64,000 nucleotides of DNA from Luteibacter sp. 9135 (GTDB lineage Bacteria > Pseudomonadota > Gammaproteobacteria > Xanthomonadales > Rhodanobacteraceae): the NCBI RefSeq assembly GCF_000745005.1, contig NZ_JQNB01000001.1:1583001-1647000 (forward strand), in the 5' to 3' direction. Of the stretch, positions 35,929 to 45,448 are shown piece by piece (the stretch's first letter is position 1; the number at the start of each line of letters is the position of its first letter). The position numbers were made by a program, and so were the translations under genes. The notes below the pieces were generated by a model. The model worked only from the letters and a program-made list of their open reading frames with translations. It ran no database searches and was not told the DNA's origin.

Positions 35929-38529
35929 ATGCGAATGACTGTGATCCGGGCCGCCGTGGTGTCCACGGCCCTTCTCCTGCTCGCCATGGTGGCGCTCCCC
36001 GCGCACGCTGCTCCGGTCGTCAGTGGCGAGGCCCGCTTCACGGTCCTTACCCCGCGTGTCATCCGTATGGAATACGCACCGTCGACACAGTTCGAGGATC
36101 GTCCGTCGCTGGTGTTCGCCACGCGCGGCAACGGCGCCGACGTGCCCGCCAGTGTGTCCCACGACAACGGCTGGCTGGTCATCCGCACGGCCCTGCTCAC
36201 GCTGCGCTACAAGGAAGGCTCGGGCCCCTTCACGGCCGACAACCTCAGCATCGCCTCGAAGCAGCTGAAGCCTGCCGTGGCATGGCATCCGGGGCTGAAG
36301 GAAGCGCACAACCTCGGCGGCACGGCACGCACGCTGGACCAGGTGGATGGCGACCGTCATGCGTCCGACAACACGCCGCTGGATCTTGGCGACGGCCTGC
36401 TGTCGCGCGATGGCTGGCACCTGGTCGACGACACCGGCAGCTTCGTCTTCGGCAACGAGGCGTTGCCCTGGGTGCATCGTCGCGAGTGCGCCACCTGCAC
36501 CGACTGGACCTTCTTCGGTTACGGCCACGACTACGTGGCGGCGCTGGGCGATTTCGCGCGGGTTGCCGGGCACGAGCCGCTGCCGCCGCGCTATGCCTTC
36601 GGCTACTGGTGGTCGCGCTACTGGAACTACAGCGACAGCGAGGTGCGCGAGGTTGCCGCCGACTTCGCGCGCTACGGCATCCCGCTGGACGTGCTGGTCA
36701 TCGACATGGACTGGCACACCACGCCCGGCCTGTCGTCCAGCGGCACGCAACGCGACATCGCCGGGCAGACGCCGGGCTGGACGGGATTCTCGTGGAACCG
36801 CAGCCTGTTCCCCGACCCGCAGCGCCTGCTGCACTGGCTGGGCGAGCAGGGCCTGAAGGTCACCCTGAACCTGCATCCCGCCTCGGGTGTGTTGCCTCAC
36901 GAGGACGCCTACGCCGCCTTCATGGCGCGGATGAAGGCCGACCCCGCTCATCCGCTGCCGTTCGAGGCGGCCGATGCCGCCTACATGTCGGCCCTGTTCG
37001 ACACCGTGCTCGATCCGCTGCACCGCATGGGCGTGAGCTTCTGGTGGCTGGACTGGCAGCAATGGCGCGAATCCAAGGCCATGCCGGGCCTGAGCAACAC
37101 GTGGTGGCTCAACCATGTGTTCTTCACCCGTATGCAGCAGACCGACAGCAAGCGCGCCTTGATCTACCACCGCTGGGGCGGCCTCGGTAATCATCGTTAC
37201 CAGGTGGGTTTCTCGGGCGATTCGATCATCTCGTGGGCCTCGCTGGCGTTCCAGCCCCGGTTCACCGCGACGGCATCGAACGTGCTGTACGGCTACTGGA
37301 GCCACGACCTCGGCGGCCACACCTTCCGCGACGAAAGCGATCCGGCGACGCGTCGGATCGACCCGGAGCTTTATGTGCGCTGGATGCAGTTCGGTGCCTA
37401 CAGCCCGATCATGCGCACGCACACCACCAAGAACCCGAACCTGCGCAAGGAGCCCTGGCGGTTCGCGCCGGCCGAGTTCGACGCCCTGCGCGAGTCGGTG
37501 CTGACGCGCTACCGCTTGCTGCCCTACACCTACACCATGGCCCGCAAGGCATACGACACTGGTGTCTCGCTGGTCCGGCCGCTGTACTACGCGTGGCCCG
37601 ACGACGATCGCTCCTATCGTAGCGATGGCGAGTACCTGTTCGGCGATGATCTGCTGGTCGATCCGGTCACGGCGGCGGCCGGTGCGGACGGCTTCGCCGT
37701 TCGCGAGACCTGGCTGCCGCGCGGTGCCTGGTTCGATACCGTGCGGGGCCGTTCGTTGCGGGGCGAGCGCACCGTGCAGGGACGCTACCGCCTGGACGAA
37801 ACACCGGTGTTCGCGCGCGCCGGCGCCATCGTTCCCACCAGCGCCGATCCCACGGTGAGCGTGTCCCACGACACCGGCGCACGCACGTTGCGCGTTTACC
37901 CCGGTGGCCAGGCCACGGCCGAGCTGTATGAAGATGCCGGCGACGACGAGGCCTATCGCGCCAGCGCCTTCGCTCGGACGGCGCTGGCGACGGAGAAGCG
38001 ACCCCACGGCGTGCGCCTGCGCATCGCCGCACGTGACGGCAGCTATCCGGGCATGCCCGCGTCGCGTCGCTGGTCGGTCGATTTCGTCGCGGTGGCCATG
38101 CCCTCGCGCGTTACCGTCGACGGCGTGACGCTCACCCGCGCCGACGATGGCGCGCCGGGCACGTGGCGGCTTCGTGGTCGCGACCTCACGTTGCACGTGG
38201 TGCTGCCCGAGCATGCGGCGGCACAGCCGCAGGTGGTCGAGGTGACCTGGCCCGCGGACGCGCCGGATGTGGATGGGCTGGTCGGCCAGATGCGCGACGT
38301 GCGCGAGGCCGTCGCCTGGCTGAAAGGCCACTGGGTCGACTTCGGCGGCCTTCCCGATGAGCTCTCCGCCGCGGCGCAGGCCGACCTGCTGATCGACTAC
38401 CACCCCGACCGGTTCGCGGCGGAGGTGGCGGCCTTCCGCGGGCGGCTGGCGAAAGTGGACGCCACCCTGGAGGCCGCCCATGTAGCGGCCGACCTGCGCG
38501 CCGGCTTCCGCAGCCGTCTCGGTCGCTAG
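35929..38529 (+). CDS. Secreted glycoside hydrolase family 31
   Basis: An 866-residue GH31 alpha-glycosidase with a signal peptide (residues 1-27, ending ALPAHA). Order: N-terminal beta domain, the (beta/alpha)8 barrel with LPPRYAFGYWWSRYWNYS and LDVLVIDMDWHTT, nucleophile Asp375 in FWWLDWQQW, acid/base Asp431 in GFSGDSIISW, then MRTHTTKNPN, and a DUF5110-like beta domain. The last about 90 residues are a charged helical tail not usual in the family. Substrate is probably an alpha-glucoside or xyloside; not determined. Its stop shares CTAG with the convergent ELM1-like gene. Confidence 0.9.
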   Translation: MRMTVIRAAVVSTALLLLAMVALPAHAAPVVSGEARFTVLTPRVIRMEYAPSTQFEDRPSLVFATRGNGADVPASVSHDNGWLVIRTALLTLRYKEGSGPFTADNLSIASKQLKPAVAWHPGLKEAHNLGGTARTLDQVDGDRHASDNTPLDLGDGLLSRDGWHLVDDTGSFVFGNEALPWVHRRECATCTDWTFFGYGHDYVAALGDFARVAGHEPLPPRYAFGYWWSRYWNYSDSEVREVAADFARYGIPLDVLVIDMDWHTTPGLSSSGTQRDIAGQTPGWTGFSWNRSLFPDPQRLLHWLGEQGLKVTLNLHPASGVLPHEDAYAAFMARMKADPAHPLPFEAADAAYMSALFDTVLDPLHRMGVSFWWLDWQQWRESKAMPGLSNTWWLNHVFFTRMQQTDSKRALIYHRWGGLGNHRYQVGFSGDSIISWASLAFQPRFTATASNVLYGYWSHDLGGHTFRDESDPATRRIDPELYVRWMQFGAYSPIMRTHTTKNPNLRKEPWRFAPAEFDALRESVLTRYRLLPYTYTMARKAYDTGVSLVRPLYYAWPDDDRSYRSDGEYLFGDDLLVDPVTAAAGADGFAVRETWLPRGAWFDTVRGRSLRGERTVQGRYRLDETPVFARAGAIVPTSADPTVSVSHDTGARTLRVYPGGQATAELYEDAGDDEAYRASAFARTALATEKRPHGVRLRIAARDGSYPGMPASRRWSVDFVAVAMPSRVTVDGVTLTRADDGAPGTWRLRGRDLTLHVVLPEHAAAQPQVVEVTWPADAPDVDGLVGQMRDVREAVAWLKGHWVDFGGLPDELSAAAQADLLIDYHPDRFAAEVAAFRGRLAKVDATLEAAHVAADLRAGFRSRLGR

Positions 38530-39515
38530 GCGGCCGACGCGGTCAGGCCCAGGTGCAGGCGCACGTCCGCCGCGATCCGGGCGGTTTCCCGCAGCGGTGC
38601 CTGCCGGGCAGGTGTGTCGGCGTCCAGGTCGTGCAACAGGCCGGCCTGCCGCAACCCCGAATGGAACCGGGCCAGCTTCGCGTCCAGTGGCGCCGAGGTG
38701 AACGTGTGCACGGGGGCGCCCGTGGCGCAGGCTTCCGAGAGCATGTTCACCGAATCCGGCGTGACCACCAGGCGATCCGCCCAGGCCAGGATGCCGGGGT
38801 AGGGGTTGGCGCCGTCGTGGTCGCCGGTCCAGACCAGCCCGGGCAGGTCGGCAAAGGCCTCGCGGAGGATCGGCAGCAGCGCGTCGGGCGTGCGTCGCGA
38901 GGCCGCCACCAGCACGCTGCCGCCATCCCGCGCGTGGCGTGCGCGCACGGCGGCCAGGAACGCGTCCACGGCGGTGCGTTCGAAGGGCGCGCCACGCCGG
39001 TGTCCGCCCAGCAGCACGCCCAGGCGCGGGCCCGGCATGTCGGCCAGCCAGGGAAAGGCGTCACGGCCGTCGGCCAGCCAGGCATCGTCGATCGGATGCA
39101 GCGACCCTAGCGGCGCAAGCACGTTGTCGCCCGCCAGGCCATCGTGTGCCGGAGCGATCACCAGGTCCCAGTGGTGCGGGTCCAGCCGCGGGTCGAGCAC
39201 CTGCACGGCCAGCGTGGCCCCCTGCGACCACTGGCGGACTTGCCGTGTCGCCCAGGCGGCGGCGCGGCCGCAGCCGATGACGAGCGGGGGCCACGGCGGC
39301 CGCAGGTGGTGCTCGTGGCGACCGAGCGCCAGCCGGCCGAGTGGCAGCAGGCGTGGCGCGGCCCACGACCAGGGCGCGCGCAGTTCGACGACGATCTCGC
39401 GGATGGAGGGAGTGAGTGCTTCGGCCAGCGCCAGCGCCTGTCGCCGGTTGCCCGCCGCCCCGTCGGTGATCACCCAGCACGGGCCGCGCTCGGCGATTGG
39501 TATCGTTTTTTGCAC
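38526..39515 (-). CDS. ELM1/GtrOC1-like family protein
   Basis: A 329-residue cytoplasmic protein of the bacterial family named after plant mitochondrial fission ELM1, with a predicted GT-B-like fold. Seen: [22 protein letters not shown] at the N-terminus, [28 protein letters not shown] and [22 protein letters not shown], the last resembling the donor-site motif of glycosyltransferases. A GTG start (VQKTIPIAE) with AAGGA upstream is chosen. A role in surface glycan synthesis is possible given the nearby LPS genes, but unproven. Confidence 0.8.
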   Translation of the reverse strand: MQKTIPIAERGPCWVITDGAAGNRRQALALAEALTPSIREIVVELRAPWSWAAPRLLPLGRLALGRHEHHLRPPWPPLVIGCGRAAAWATRQVRQWSQGATLAVQVLDPRLDPHHWDLVIAPAHDGLAGDNVLAPLGSLHPIDDAWLADGRDAFPWLADMPGPRLGVLLGGHRRGAPFERTAVDAFLAAVRARHARDGGSVLVAASRRTPDALLPILREAFADLPGLVWTGDHDGANPYPGILAWADRLVVTPDSVNMLSEACATGAPVHTFTSAPLDAKLARFHSGLRQAGLLHDLDADTPARQAPLRETARIAADVRLHLGLTASAA

Positions 39516-39611
39516 ACTTCGTTCCTTGTCCGACGGGCCACACGGGGCGCCGGGGCGCTTACACTGTCGGAATGCCAGAGTTTGGCGTCTCGTCACTGTA
39601 CAAGGATATCC

Positions 39612-40205
39612 ATGAGCGCTCCGCTGTCCGATGCATCGCTGGACCAGTTGTTCCTCACCGCCCGCACCTACAACGCGTGGCTACCTAGGGAAGTGACCGA
39701 CGAACAGCTCCACCGGTTGTACGAGCTGGCGAAGTTCGGTCCCACCGCGGCCAACTCATCGCCCATGCGCATCATGTTCATCAAGTCCGCCGACGCCAAG
39801 GCGCGTCTCAAGCCCTACCTCGCGGAGTCGAACGCCGAGAAATCGATGCAGGCCCCGGTCACCGCCATCGTGGCCACCGATTTCGCGTTCTACGATCAGT
39901 TGCCCAAGCTGTTCCCGCATGCGGATGCCCGCAGCTGGTTCGTCGGCAAGGAAGACATGATCCAGTCCTCGGGCATGCGAAACGGCTCGCTGCAGGGTGC
40001 GTACCTCATCATGGCCGCCCGTGCCCTGGGCCTGGACTGCGGGCCGATGTCCGGGTTCGACCAGGCCGGCGTGGATGCCGAGTTCTTCGCGGGCACCACC
40101 GTCAAGTCCAATTTCCTGGTGAACATCGGCTACGGCGATGCCAGCCAGCACCTGTTCGACCGCCTGCCGCGGCTCAGCTTCGAGGAAGCCGCGCAGATCG
40201 CGTGA
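39612..40205 (+). CDS. RutE/HadB-like nitroreductase-family oxidoreductase
   Basis: A 197-residue flavin-fold protein close to malonic semialdehyde reductase RutE. Landmarks are [25 protein letters not shown], the FMN-site [43 protein letters not shown] and VNIGYGD. No other rut genes are present, so it probably serves as a general quinone or semialdehyde reductase. It is divergent from the ELM1-like gene, 96 bases between starts. Confidence 0.85.
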   Translation: MSAPLSDASLDQLFLTARTYNAWLPREVTDEQLHRLYELAKFGPTAANSSPMRIMFIKSADAKARLKPYLAESNAEKSMQAPVTAIVATDFAFYDQLPKLFPHADARSWFVGKEDMIQSSGMRNGSLQGAYLIMAARALGLDCGPMSGFDQAGVDAEFFAGTTVKSNFLVNIGYGDASQHLFDRLPRLSFEEAAQIA

Positions 40206-40275
40206 TACCCCCTTTCCCGCGGTGACCTTTCGTTCCCGCCGTCCTAGTCGTACCCACACTGCTGGAGAACCACCC

Positions 40276-40866
40276 ATGCGCATGCTCCGTTACGTCGCCC
40301 TCGCCGGCCTGCTCGCCACCGCCGGCACCGCCGTCGCCGCCCCGGTCACCTACAAGCTCGACCCGACCCACACCATGGTCCTGTTCAGCTGGAACCACTT
40401 CGGCTTCTCCAACCCGACCGCCAACCTCGGCCAGGTCGACGGCACGCTGGTGTATGACGAGGCCGCTCCCACCAAGTCCACCGTGGAAGTGACCTTGCCG
40501 CTCTCCGGCCTGGACACGTTCGTGCCCAAGCTCGACGAGCACCTGAAGTCGGCCGACTTCCTCGACGCCGCCAAGTACCCGAACATCACCTTCAAGAGCA
40601 CGAAGGTCGTGTCCGCCGGCAAGGACAAGCTGAAGGTCACCGGCGACCTCACCGCGCACGGCGTAACCAAGCCGGTCACGCTCGACGTCACGCTGAACAA
40701 GGTCGGCCCGCATCCGATGATGAAGGTGCAGTCGGTCGGCTTCGACGCCACCGCCACCATCAAGCGCTCCGACTTCGGCGTCGGCGCGTATGTGCCCAAC
40801 GTGTCGGACGAGATCAAGATCCGCATCACGACCGAAGGCCACGACGCTTCCGCCGAGAAGAAGTAA
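40276..40866 (+). CDS. YceI family periplasmic lipocalin-like protein
   Basis: A 196-residue protein with a Sec signal (residues 1-21, cleavage before APVTYKLDP). The YceI beta-barrel core is clear: KLDPTHTMVLFSWNHFGFSNPTANLG, LDEHLKSADFLDAAKYPNITFKST, GDLTAHGVTKPVTLDV and IKRSDFGVGAYVPNVSDEIKI. Members bind polyprenoid or quinone-like lipids and are induced by alkaline or osmotic stress. It is followed by a strong terminator, so it is monocistronic or the end of the RutE-like unit. Confidence 0.93.
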   Translation: MRMLRYVALAGLLATAGTAVAAPVTYKLDPTHTMVLFSWNHFGFSNPTANLGQVDGTLVYDEAAPTKSTVEVTLPLSGLDTFVPKLDEHLKSADFLDAAKYPNITFKSTKVVSAGKDKLKVTGDLTAHGVTKPVTLDVTLNKVGPHPMMKVQSVGFDATATIKRSDFGVGAYVPNVSDEIKIRITTEGHDASAEKK

Positions 40867-40894
40867 GCCGCGCGGGCCTCGCGGTCCGCGAAAG

Positions 40895-40929
40895 ACCCGC
40901 GCCGGCGACGGCGCGGGTTTTCTTTTTTG
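40895..40929 (+). terminator. Rho-independent terminator after yceI
   Basis: Stem ACCCGCGCC-GGCGA-GGCGCGGGT type followed by TTTTCTTTTTT, 28 bases after the yceI stop. Canonical. Confidence 0.9.
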
Positions 40930-40975
40930 TTACCATCGCAGATCCCGGTTCCACCGTTTCGCCCGGAGTTTCCTC

Positions 40976-41182
40976 ATGCGACCCAATCCTGCGGCCGCGC
41001 CGCTCATCCCGGCGAATGCCGAAAACCGCTATGAAGTGACGCGCGCCGACCTGCCGCTGTCCTGTCCCATGCCCGGCATGTACCTGTGGAACTCGCATCC
41101 GCGCGTCTACCTGGCGATCGAGGACGAGGGTGGCACCTCGAAGTGCATGTATTGCGGCGCCAACTACGTCCTGAAGGATTGA
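40976..41182 (+). CDS. CHCC zinc-finger domain protein
   Basis: A 68-residue protein with the zf-CHCC fold of the complex I NDUFS6 C-terminal domain: LSCPMPGMYLWNSHPRVYLAIED followed by KCMYCGANYVL, giving Cys, His and two Cys as zinc ligands. Small bacterial proteins of this type are common and often lie near LPS core glycosyltransferases. GGAG lies 8 bases before ATG. Function unknown. Confidence 0.88.
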   Translation: MRPNPAAAPLIPANAENRYEVTRADLPLSCPMPGMYLWNSHPRVYLAIEDEGGTSKCMYCGANYVLKD

Positions 41183-41243
41183 ACGCGCCCTTGCGGGCAC
41201 GTTTCGTGCTTCGCCTGCGTCACCACTCTCAACGGACCCACCC

Positions 41244-42383
41244 ATGGCCACCGTCGCCCCGCTCCGGACGATGACCGTCGTGCAGCTGATCCCCTCGCTC
41301 CATTCGGGCGGGGCGGAGCGCTCGACGCTCGAAATCGCCCGTGCCCTGGTGGCGGCGGGACATCGCTCGGTGGTGGTGTCGGCCGGCGGTCGCCTGGTCG
41401 CCCAGCTGGAGGCCGAGGGTAGCGAGCACGTCACGCTCCCGATCGGCCGCAAGTCCCTGGCCACCCTGCTCACCGTCGGCGCCTTGCGCCGCGTGCTGCG
41501 CCGGGTCCAGCCCGACATCGTCCATGCACGGTCGCGACTGCCGGCCTGGATCGGCTGGTGGGCGATGCGCGGCGTGAAACCCCGCCCGCACTTCGTCACC
41601 ACGGTGCACGGACTCAACAGCCCCAGCCGCTACAGCGCCGTGCTGCTGCGCGGCGAGCGCGTCATCGTGGTCTCGCAGACCCTGCGCGACTACGTGCTGC
41701 GCCATTACCCGAACGATATCGACACCGCCCGCATCTCGGTCATCCCGCGCGGCATCGACACCGAGGCGTTCCCTTACGGCTACCGCCCCGACGACAGTTG
41801 GCAGCGCGCGTTCCACGAGCAATACCCCCAACTGGCCGGTGCGCCGCTGCTGACCCTGCCGGGTCGCGGTACGCGCCTGAAAGGCCATGCGGACGCGATC
41901 GAGCTGGTGGCCGATCTCCAGCAGCGCGCCATCGACGTGCGCCTGCTCCTGCTGGGCGCCGACGAGCCAGGGCGCGAAGCCTACGTGGCCGAACTGCGCC
42001 AACTGATCCATGCGCGTGGGCTCGACGACCGCGTGGTCATCTCGCCCGCGCGTGCCGACGTGCGCGACGTCTACGCGCTGTCCGATCTGGTGCTGCAACT
42101 GTCTGTACGCCCTGAGTCGTTCGGCCGCACGGTGGTCGAGGCACTGGCCCTGTGCCGCCCGGTCCTGGGCTATGCCCACGGTGGCGTGGGCGAGTTGCTG
42201 GCAGAGCTCTATCCGGCCGGTCGCGTGCCGCCCGGCGACCGCGAGCGCCTGGTCGAGCGTGCCGCGGAACTCCTGCGCTTCGCCCCGCCCATCCCGCCGC
42301 CGCGAAGCTATCGCCTGGTCGACATGCAGTCGGCCACGCTGGCGCTGTACGCGGAAGTGGTCGAAGGCGCGCCGGTCGCGTGA
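41244..42383 (+). CDS. GT4-family glycosyltransferase (LPS core)
   Basis: A 379-residue GT-B glycosyltransferase: N-terminal acceptor domain with LIPSLHSGGAERSTLEIARAL, then the GT4 donor domain with LPGRGTRLKGHADAIELVADL and the SVRPESFGRTVVEALALCRPV motif containing the E-x7-E nucleotide-sugar site. It leads the run GT4-ligase-GT2; its stop overlaps the GTG of the ligase gene. The sugar is not determinable from sequence, but the place next to waaL and waaA points to LPS core. Confidence 0.9.
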   Translation: MATVAPLRTMTVVQLIPSLHSGGAERSTLEIARALVAAGHRSVVVSAGGRLVAQLEAEGSEHVTLPIGRKSLATLLTVGALRRVLRRVQPDIVHARSRLPAWIGWWAMRGVKPRPHFVTTVHGLNSPSRYSAVLLRGERVIVVSQTLRDYVLRHYPNDIDTARISVIPRGIDTEAFPYGYRPDDSWQRAFHEQYPQLAGAPLLTLPGRGTRLKGHADAIELVADLQQRAIDVRLLLLGADEPGREAYVAELRQLIHARGLDDRVVISPARADVRDVYALSDLVLQLSVRPESFGRTVVEALALCRPVLGYAHGGVGELLAELYPAGRVPPGDRERLVERAAELLRFAPPIPPPRSYRLVDMQSATLALYAEVVEGAPVA

Positions 42384-43669
42384 GCGCGTCACGGCCCGGC
42401 GCCCTGCTGAAAGCGGGACTGGCGTCGCCGCTGCTGCCCGTGTGGCTGATTCCCGCGTTGCTGCCGTTCGGCCGCAGCGCGGAGCTGGGTGTGTTCCTCG
42501 CCCTGATCGGCACGATCCTGCTGCTGGTGCGCGAACCGCAGGCCCTGCGGCACCATCCCGGCGCACGGCTTTTCCTCTGGCTGTTCGCCGCCTACGCGGG
42601 CGCGGCGCTGGTCTCGGCGATCGACGCCGTCGCGCCCGGCAAGACCTGGGGCACCGTGGCCGGCATCCTGCGCTTCGTGCCGCTGGGCATCTATACCTGT
42701 TTCGCCATGCGCCGGCCGGGCAAGGTGCGGGCCCTGTGGTTCGCTACAGCGGTCGTCGTGGCGGTGTGGGTGGTCGATGCCTGGGTGCAGGCGATCACCG
42801 GCTACGGCCTGGCCGGGGCGTCGCATCCGGAACGGCTGTCCGGCATCTTCGGTGCCTACAACCTGAAACTCGGCCCCGCGGTGTCCGCCCTGGCGCCCTT
42901 CCTGTTGTGGGCCGCGCGTGAGCGCTGGGGCCGACGTGGCCTGCTGGCGACCTTCCTGCTGGCGATGGGGCCGGTGCTCCTGTCCGGATCGCGGGCCTCC
43001 TGGGTCTGTTACGCGCTGGTCGCGCTGGCCTTCCTCTGGCGCGAGGCAGGCAGCTTCCGCCGGTTTGCCGTGGCCTGCCTCGGCATGGGCGTGGTCGTGG
43101 CCCTGGTGGGCATGCTGGCTTGGCAGGTGTCGCCGCGGTTCCGTGACCGCATGGCGCACACGTTGCCGGCCCTGACCGGTACGGAGGCGGGGGTGGACAC
43201 CGCGCTGACCGGTCGCCTGGATATCTGGACCACCTCGTTGCGCCTCTATGTGGCGCACCCGATCAACGGCGTCGGCGTGCGCGGCTTCCGCGTGGCCTAT
43301 CCATCCGTCGCCACGCCCGGCGACCATTTCCTGACCACCGAGAAATGTGGGGAAGGCGAGGGCGCCTGCCATCCGCACCAGGTGATGCTGGAAGCCGCGA
43401 CGGAAACCGGCACCCTCGGCCTGCTGGCCTGGCTGGCCGCCACCGTGCTGGCGGTACGCACCTGGTGGCGCGCGGGTCCGGTGGCGCGTGCACGAGCCTT
43501 CCCCGCTACCGTCGCGCTGTTTGCGATCTTCTTTCCGCTCAATACGCACATGGCCTTCTATTCGGCGTGGTGGGGGCTGTTCACCGCGTGGCTGTTCGCG
43601 GTGTGGTGCGCGGCGCTGTTCGCCGACCTGCCCGACGTGACCGACGAGGTGCCTCGCCGTGGCGCGTGA
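42380..43669 (+). CDS. O-antigen ligase family protein (WaaL-like)
   Basis: A 429-residue polytopic membrane protein with about ten hydrophobic helices and a large periplasmic loop (about residues 255-325), which contains TGRLDIWTTSLRLYVAHPINGVGVRGF and CHPHQVMLEAATETG. The RxxxW-like and HxxxL/HPHN motifs of Wzy_C/WaaL proteins fit these blocks. Likely it joins polymer to lipid A-core on the periplasmic face. The GTG start overlaps the GT4 stop and the GT2 gene begins inside its 3' end, so the three are coupled. Confidence 0.88.
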   Translation: MSASRPGALLKAGLASPLLPVWLIPALLPFGRSAELGVFLALIGTILLLVREPQALRHHPGARLFLWLFAAYAGAALVSAIDAVAPGKTWGTVAGILRFVPLGIYTCFAMRRPGKVRALWFATAVVVAVWVVDAWVQAITGYGLAGASHPERLSGIFGAYNLKLGPAVSALAPFLLWAARERWGRRGLLATFLLAMGPVLLSGSRASWVCYALVALAFLWREAGSFRRFAVACLGMGVVVALVGMLAWQVSPRFRDRMAHTLPALTGTEAGVDTALTGRLDIWTTSLRLYVAHPINGVGVRGFRVAYPSVATPGDHFLTTEKCGEGEGACHPHQVMLEAATETGTLGLLAWLAATVLAVRTWWRAGPVARARAFPATVALFAIFFPLNTHMAFYSAWWGLFTAWLFAVWCAALFADLPDVTDEVPRRGA

Positions 43670-44456
43670 GCCGCTATCCGTGGTGGTCACCACGTTCGAC
43701 AACGCGGAGACGATCGGCGCCTGCCTGGCGTCCGTGCGTTTCGCCGACGACGTCCTGCTGCTGGATTCCGGCTCCACCGACGCGACGGTCGCCATCGCCC
43801 TGTCGCATGGCGCGCGCGTGCACGTACAGCCGTTCGCGGGCTACAGCGCGCAGAAGCAGGCGGCCATCGACCTGGCCGCGCATCGCTGGGTGCTCCTGCT
43901 CGACTCCGACGAAGCCCTGCCGGCGCTGGCCGCCGAGCGCATCCAGGCGGCCTTGGTCGCGCCGGACGTGGCCGGCTTCGAACTGCTTCGCCGCGAATGG
44001 GTGTTCTGGCGCTGGCAACCCGACCGCGCACGCCTGAATCACTACGTGCGCCTGTTCGATCGCACGCGCGCCGCGATGAGCGGCCACGAAGTACATGAGA
44101 GCGTGCGCGTCGACGGGCCGGTGCGGCGCCTGGATGCCATCATCGACCACTACGGCGAGCGCGACATCGGCGGCCGCGTGGACAAGGCCAACCGGTATTC
44201 GTCGTTGCAGGTACGCGACCGGCTGACGCGTCAGCCACGGCTCCTGCGCCTGCGCATGGTGGTGTACCCGAGCATCGCGTTCGCGCGGTACTACCTCTGG
44301 CGGGGGCACTGGCGGGGCGGCTGGGCCGGCTTCGTCGCGGCCCGCGTGCACGCGTTCTACGCGTTCCTGAAATACGCCAAGCTATACGAACGACGCATGT
44401 CAGGCGGCCAGCGGCATGGCCACGGCGCGTTCGAAACCGAACGCCGCGACAACTAG
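43659..44456 (+). CDS. GT2-family glycosyltransferase (WaaE/KdtX-like)
   Basis: A 265-residue GT-A glycosyltransferase. SVVVTTFDNAETIGACLASV opens it, DVLLLDSGSTDATV and WVLLLDSDEAL give the donor Asp and the DxD-like site. The C-terminal part (ARLNHYVRLFDRTRAAMSGHEVHESV and RYYLWRGHWRGGWAGFVAA) matches core beta-1,4-glucosyltransferases of the WaaE type. GTG initiation overlaps the ligase by 11 bases. The 3' end overlaps the convergent VirK-like gene by 57 bases. Confidence 0.9.
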   Translation: MAREPLSVVVTTFDNAETIGACLASVRFADDVLLLDSGSTDATVAIALSHGARVHVQPFAGYSAQKQAAIDLAAHRWVLLLDSDEALPALAAERIQAALVAPDVAGFELLRREWVFWRWQPDRARLNHYVRLFDRTRAAMSGHEVHESVRVDGPVRRLDAIIDHYGERDIGGRVDKANRYSSLQVRDRLTRQPRLLRLRMVVYPSIAFARYYLWRGHWRGGWAGFVAARVHAFYAFLKYAKLYERRMSGGQRHGHGAFETERRDN

Positions 44457-45317
44457 TTCGCAGGCCTCGCGCCGCAGGGCCTCGCGACGGCGGAACTCGC
44501 TGCGCCGCTTGCTTTCCACTTCGGTCTCGCAACGCACCGGCTCGTGCGGCGCCATGGCGTAGAAGCCGTCGGCGGTTTCGGTACCGCCGGACTCGCGCCA
44601 GAAGCCGTTGTAGTCGGCCTTGACCTTATCCGCGATGCCGGCGAACACATGCGACTCGTTGGAGATGCCCAGCACGCGCTCCACCTCGAATGCCTCGGCC
44701 AGCGCGCGGATCAGCGAGAGCAGCAGGTTCTTCGGGCGCAGGCCGTGGCACTGGCGGGTCAGTTCGCGCACGGCTTCCAGCCCGGCGTGGTTGGGCGCGC
44801 CCTGCAGGCAGCCGATCGCGATGGCCTTGCCGTCGTCCATGAACGAGAAGGCGGCATAGGACAGCTGCATGCCCTGGTGGTCCACCAGCGACAGGGTCAT
44901 CTCGCCTTCCCGCGCGCGGCGGTAGGGCGCCTTCAGCACCAGCGAGAGCGGCTCGCCGTTGCGCAGCATGACCTTGCCCAGCAGCACCGTGCGCTCGCGG
45001 TAGAGCATGTGGAAGAGCGGGCGCGGGAAATGCGTCAGCGCGAACTCGTAGTGCCCGCGCAACACGTCCATGCGCTTCTGCCACGACCACGCCTTGTGGA
45101 TGTAGCGGTGCTGGTATCGCTCGGTGAGGATTGTGTCGACCGACGAGACGCCCGCCATGGGCGGCGTCTCCAGGAAGGCCAGCCACGCATCGTGCCGGCG
45201 CCAGCGCGTGAGGCTGCGTCCCAGGTAGTTGATCACGGCATTCACGACGTGCGAGCGCTTGCGGTGCCAGGCACCACGACCACGTAAGGAGCGCGCGAAG
45301 CGAAAGATCGACTGCAT
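44400..45317 (-). CDS. VirK/YbjX family protein (DUF535)
   Basis: A 305-residue protein of the VirK/YbjX family, implicated in envelope integrity and resistance to cationic peptides in Shigella and Salmonella. Matching blocks are KAWSWQKRMDVLRGHYEF, GEMTLSLVDHQGMQLSYAAFSF, IGCLQGAPNHAGLEAVRELTRQCHGLRPKNLLL and YNGFWRESGG. MQSIFRFARS is taken as start; an in-frame TTG 21 bases upstream is an alternative. It has no signal peptide. Its tail overlaps the convergent GT2 gene in antisense. The 131 bases upstream look promoter-like and less GC-rich. Confidence 0.88.
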   Translation of the reverse strand: MQSIFRFARSLRGRGAWHRKRSHVVNAVINYLGRSLTRWRRHDAWLAFLETPPMAGVSSVDTILTERYQHRYIHKAWSWQKRMDVLRGHYEFALTHFPRPLFHMLYRERTVLLGKVMLRNGEPLSLVLKAPYRRAREGEMTLSLVDHQGMQLSYAAFSFMDDGKAIAIGCLQGAPNHAGLEAVRELTRQCHGLRPKNLLLSLIRALAEAFEVERVLGISNESHVFAGIADKVKADYNGFWRESGGTETADGFYAMAPHEPVRCETEVESKRRSEFRRREALRREACELVVAAFGFERAVAMPLAA

Positions 45318-45448
45318 GGTTAAAAGGTCCGTCTCCAAAGGGTACGACGGACGTTTTACGCGCGTGTTTTTTCGCGAGGCTTTCGTTCTTTACGACGAAA
45401 TCCGAGGGCCGTGTAGGCGTTACTCCTTACGAAAGCCCGGCGAAAGTC

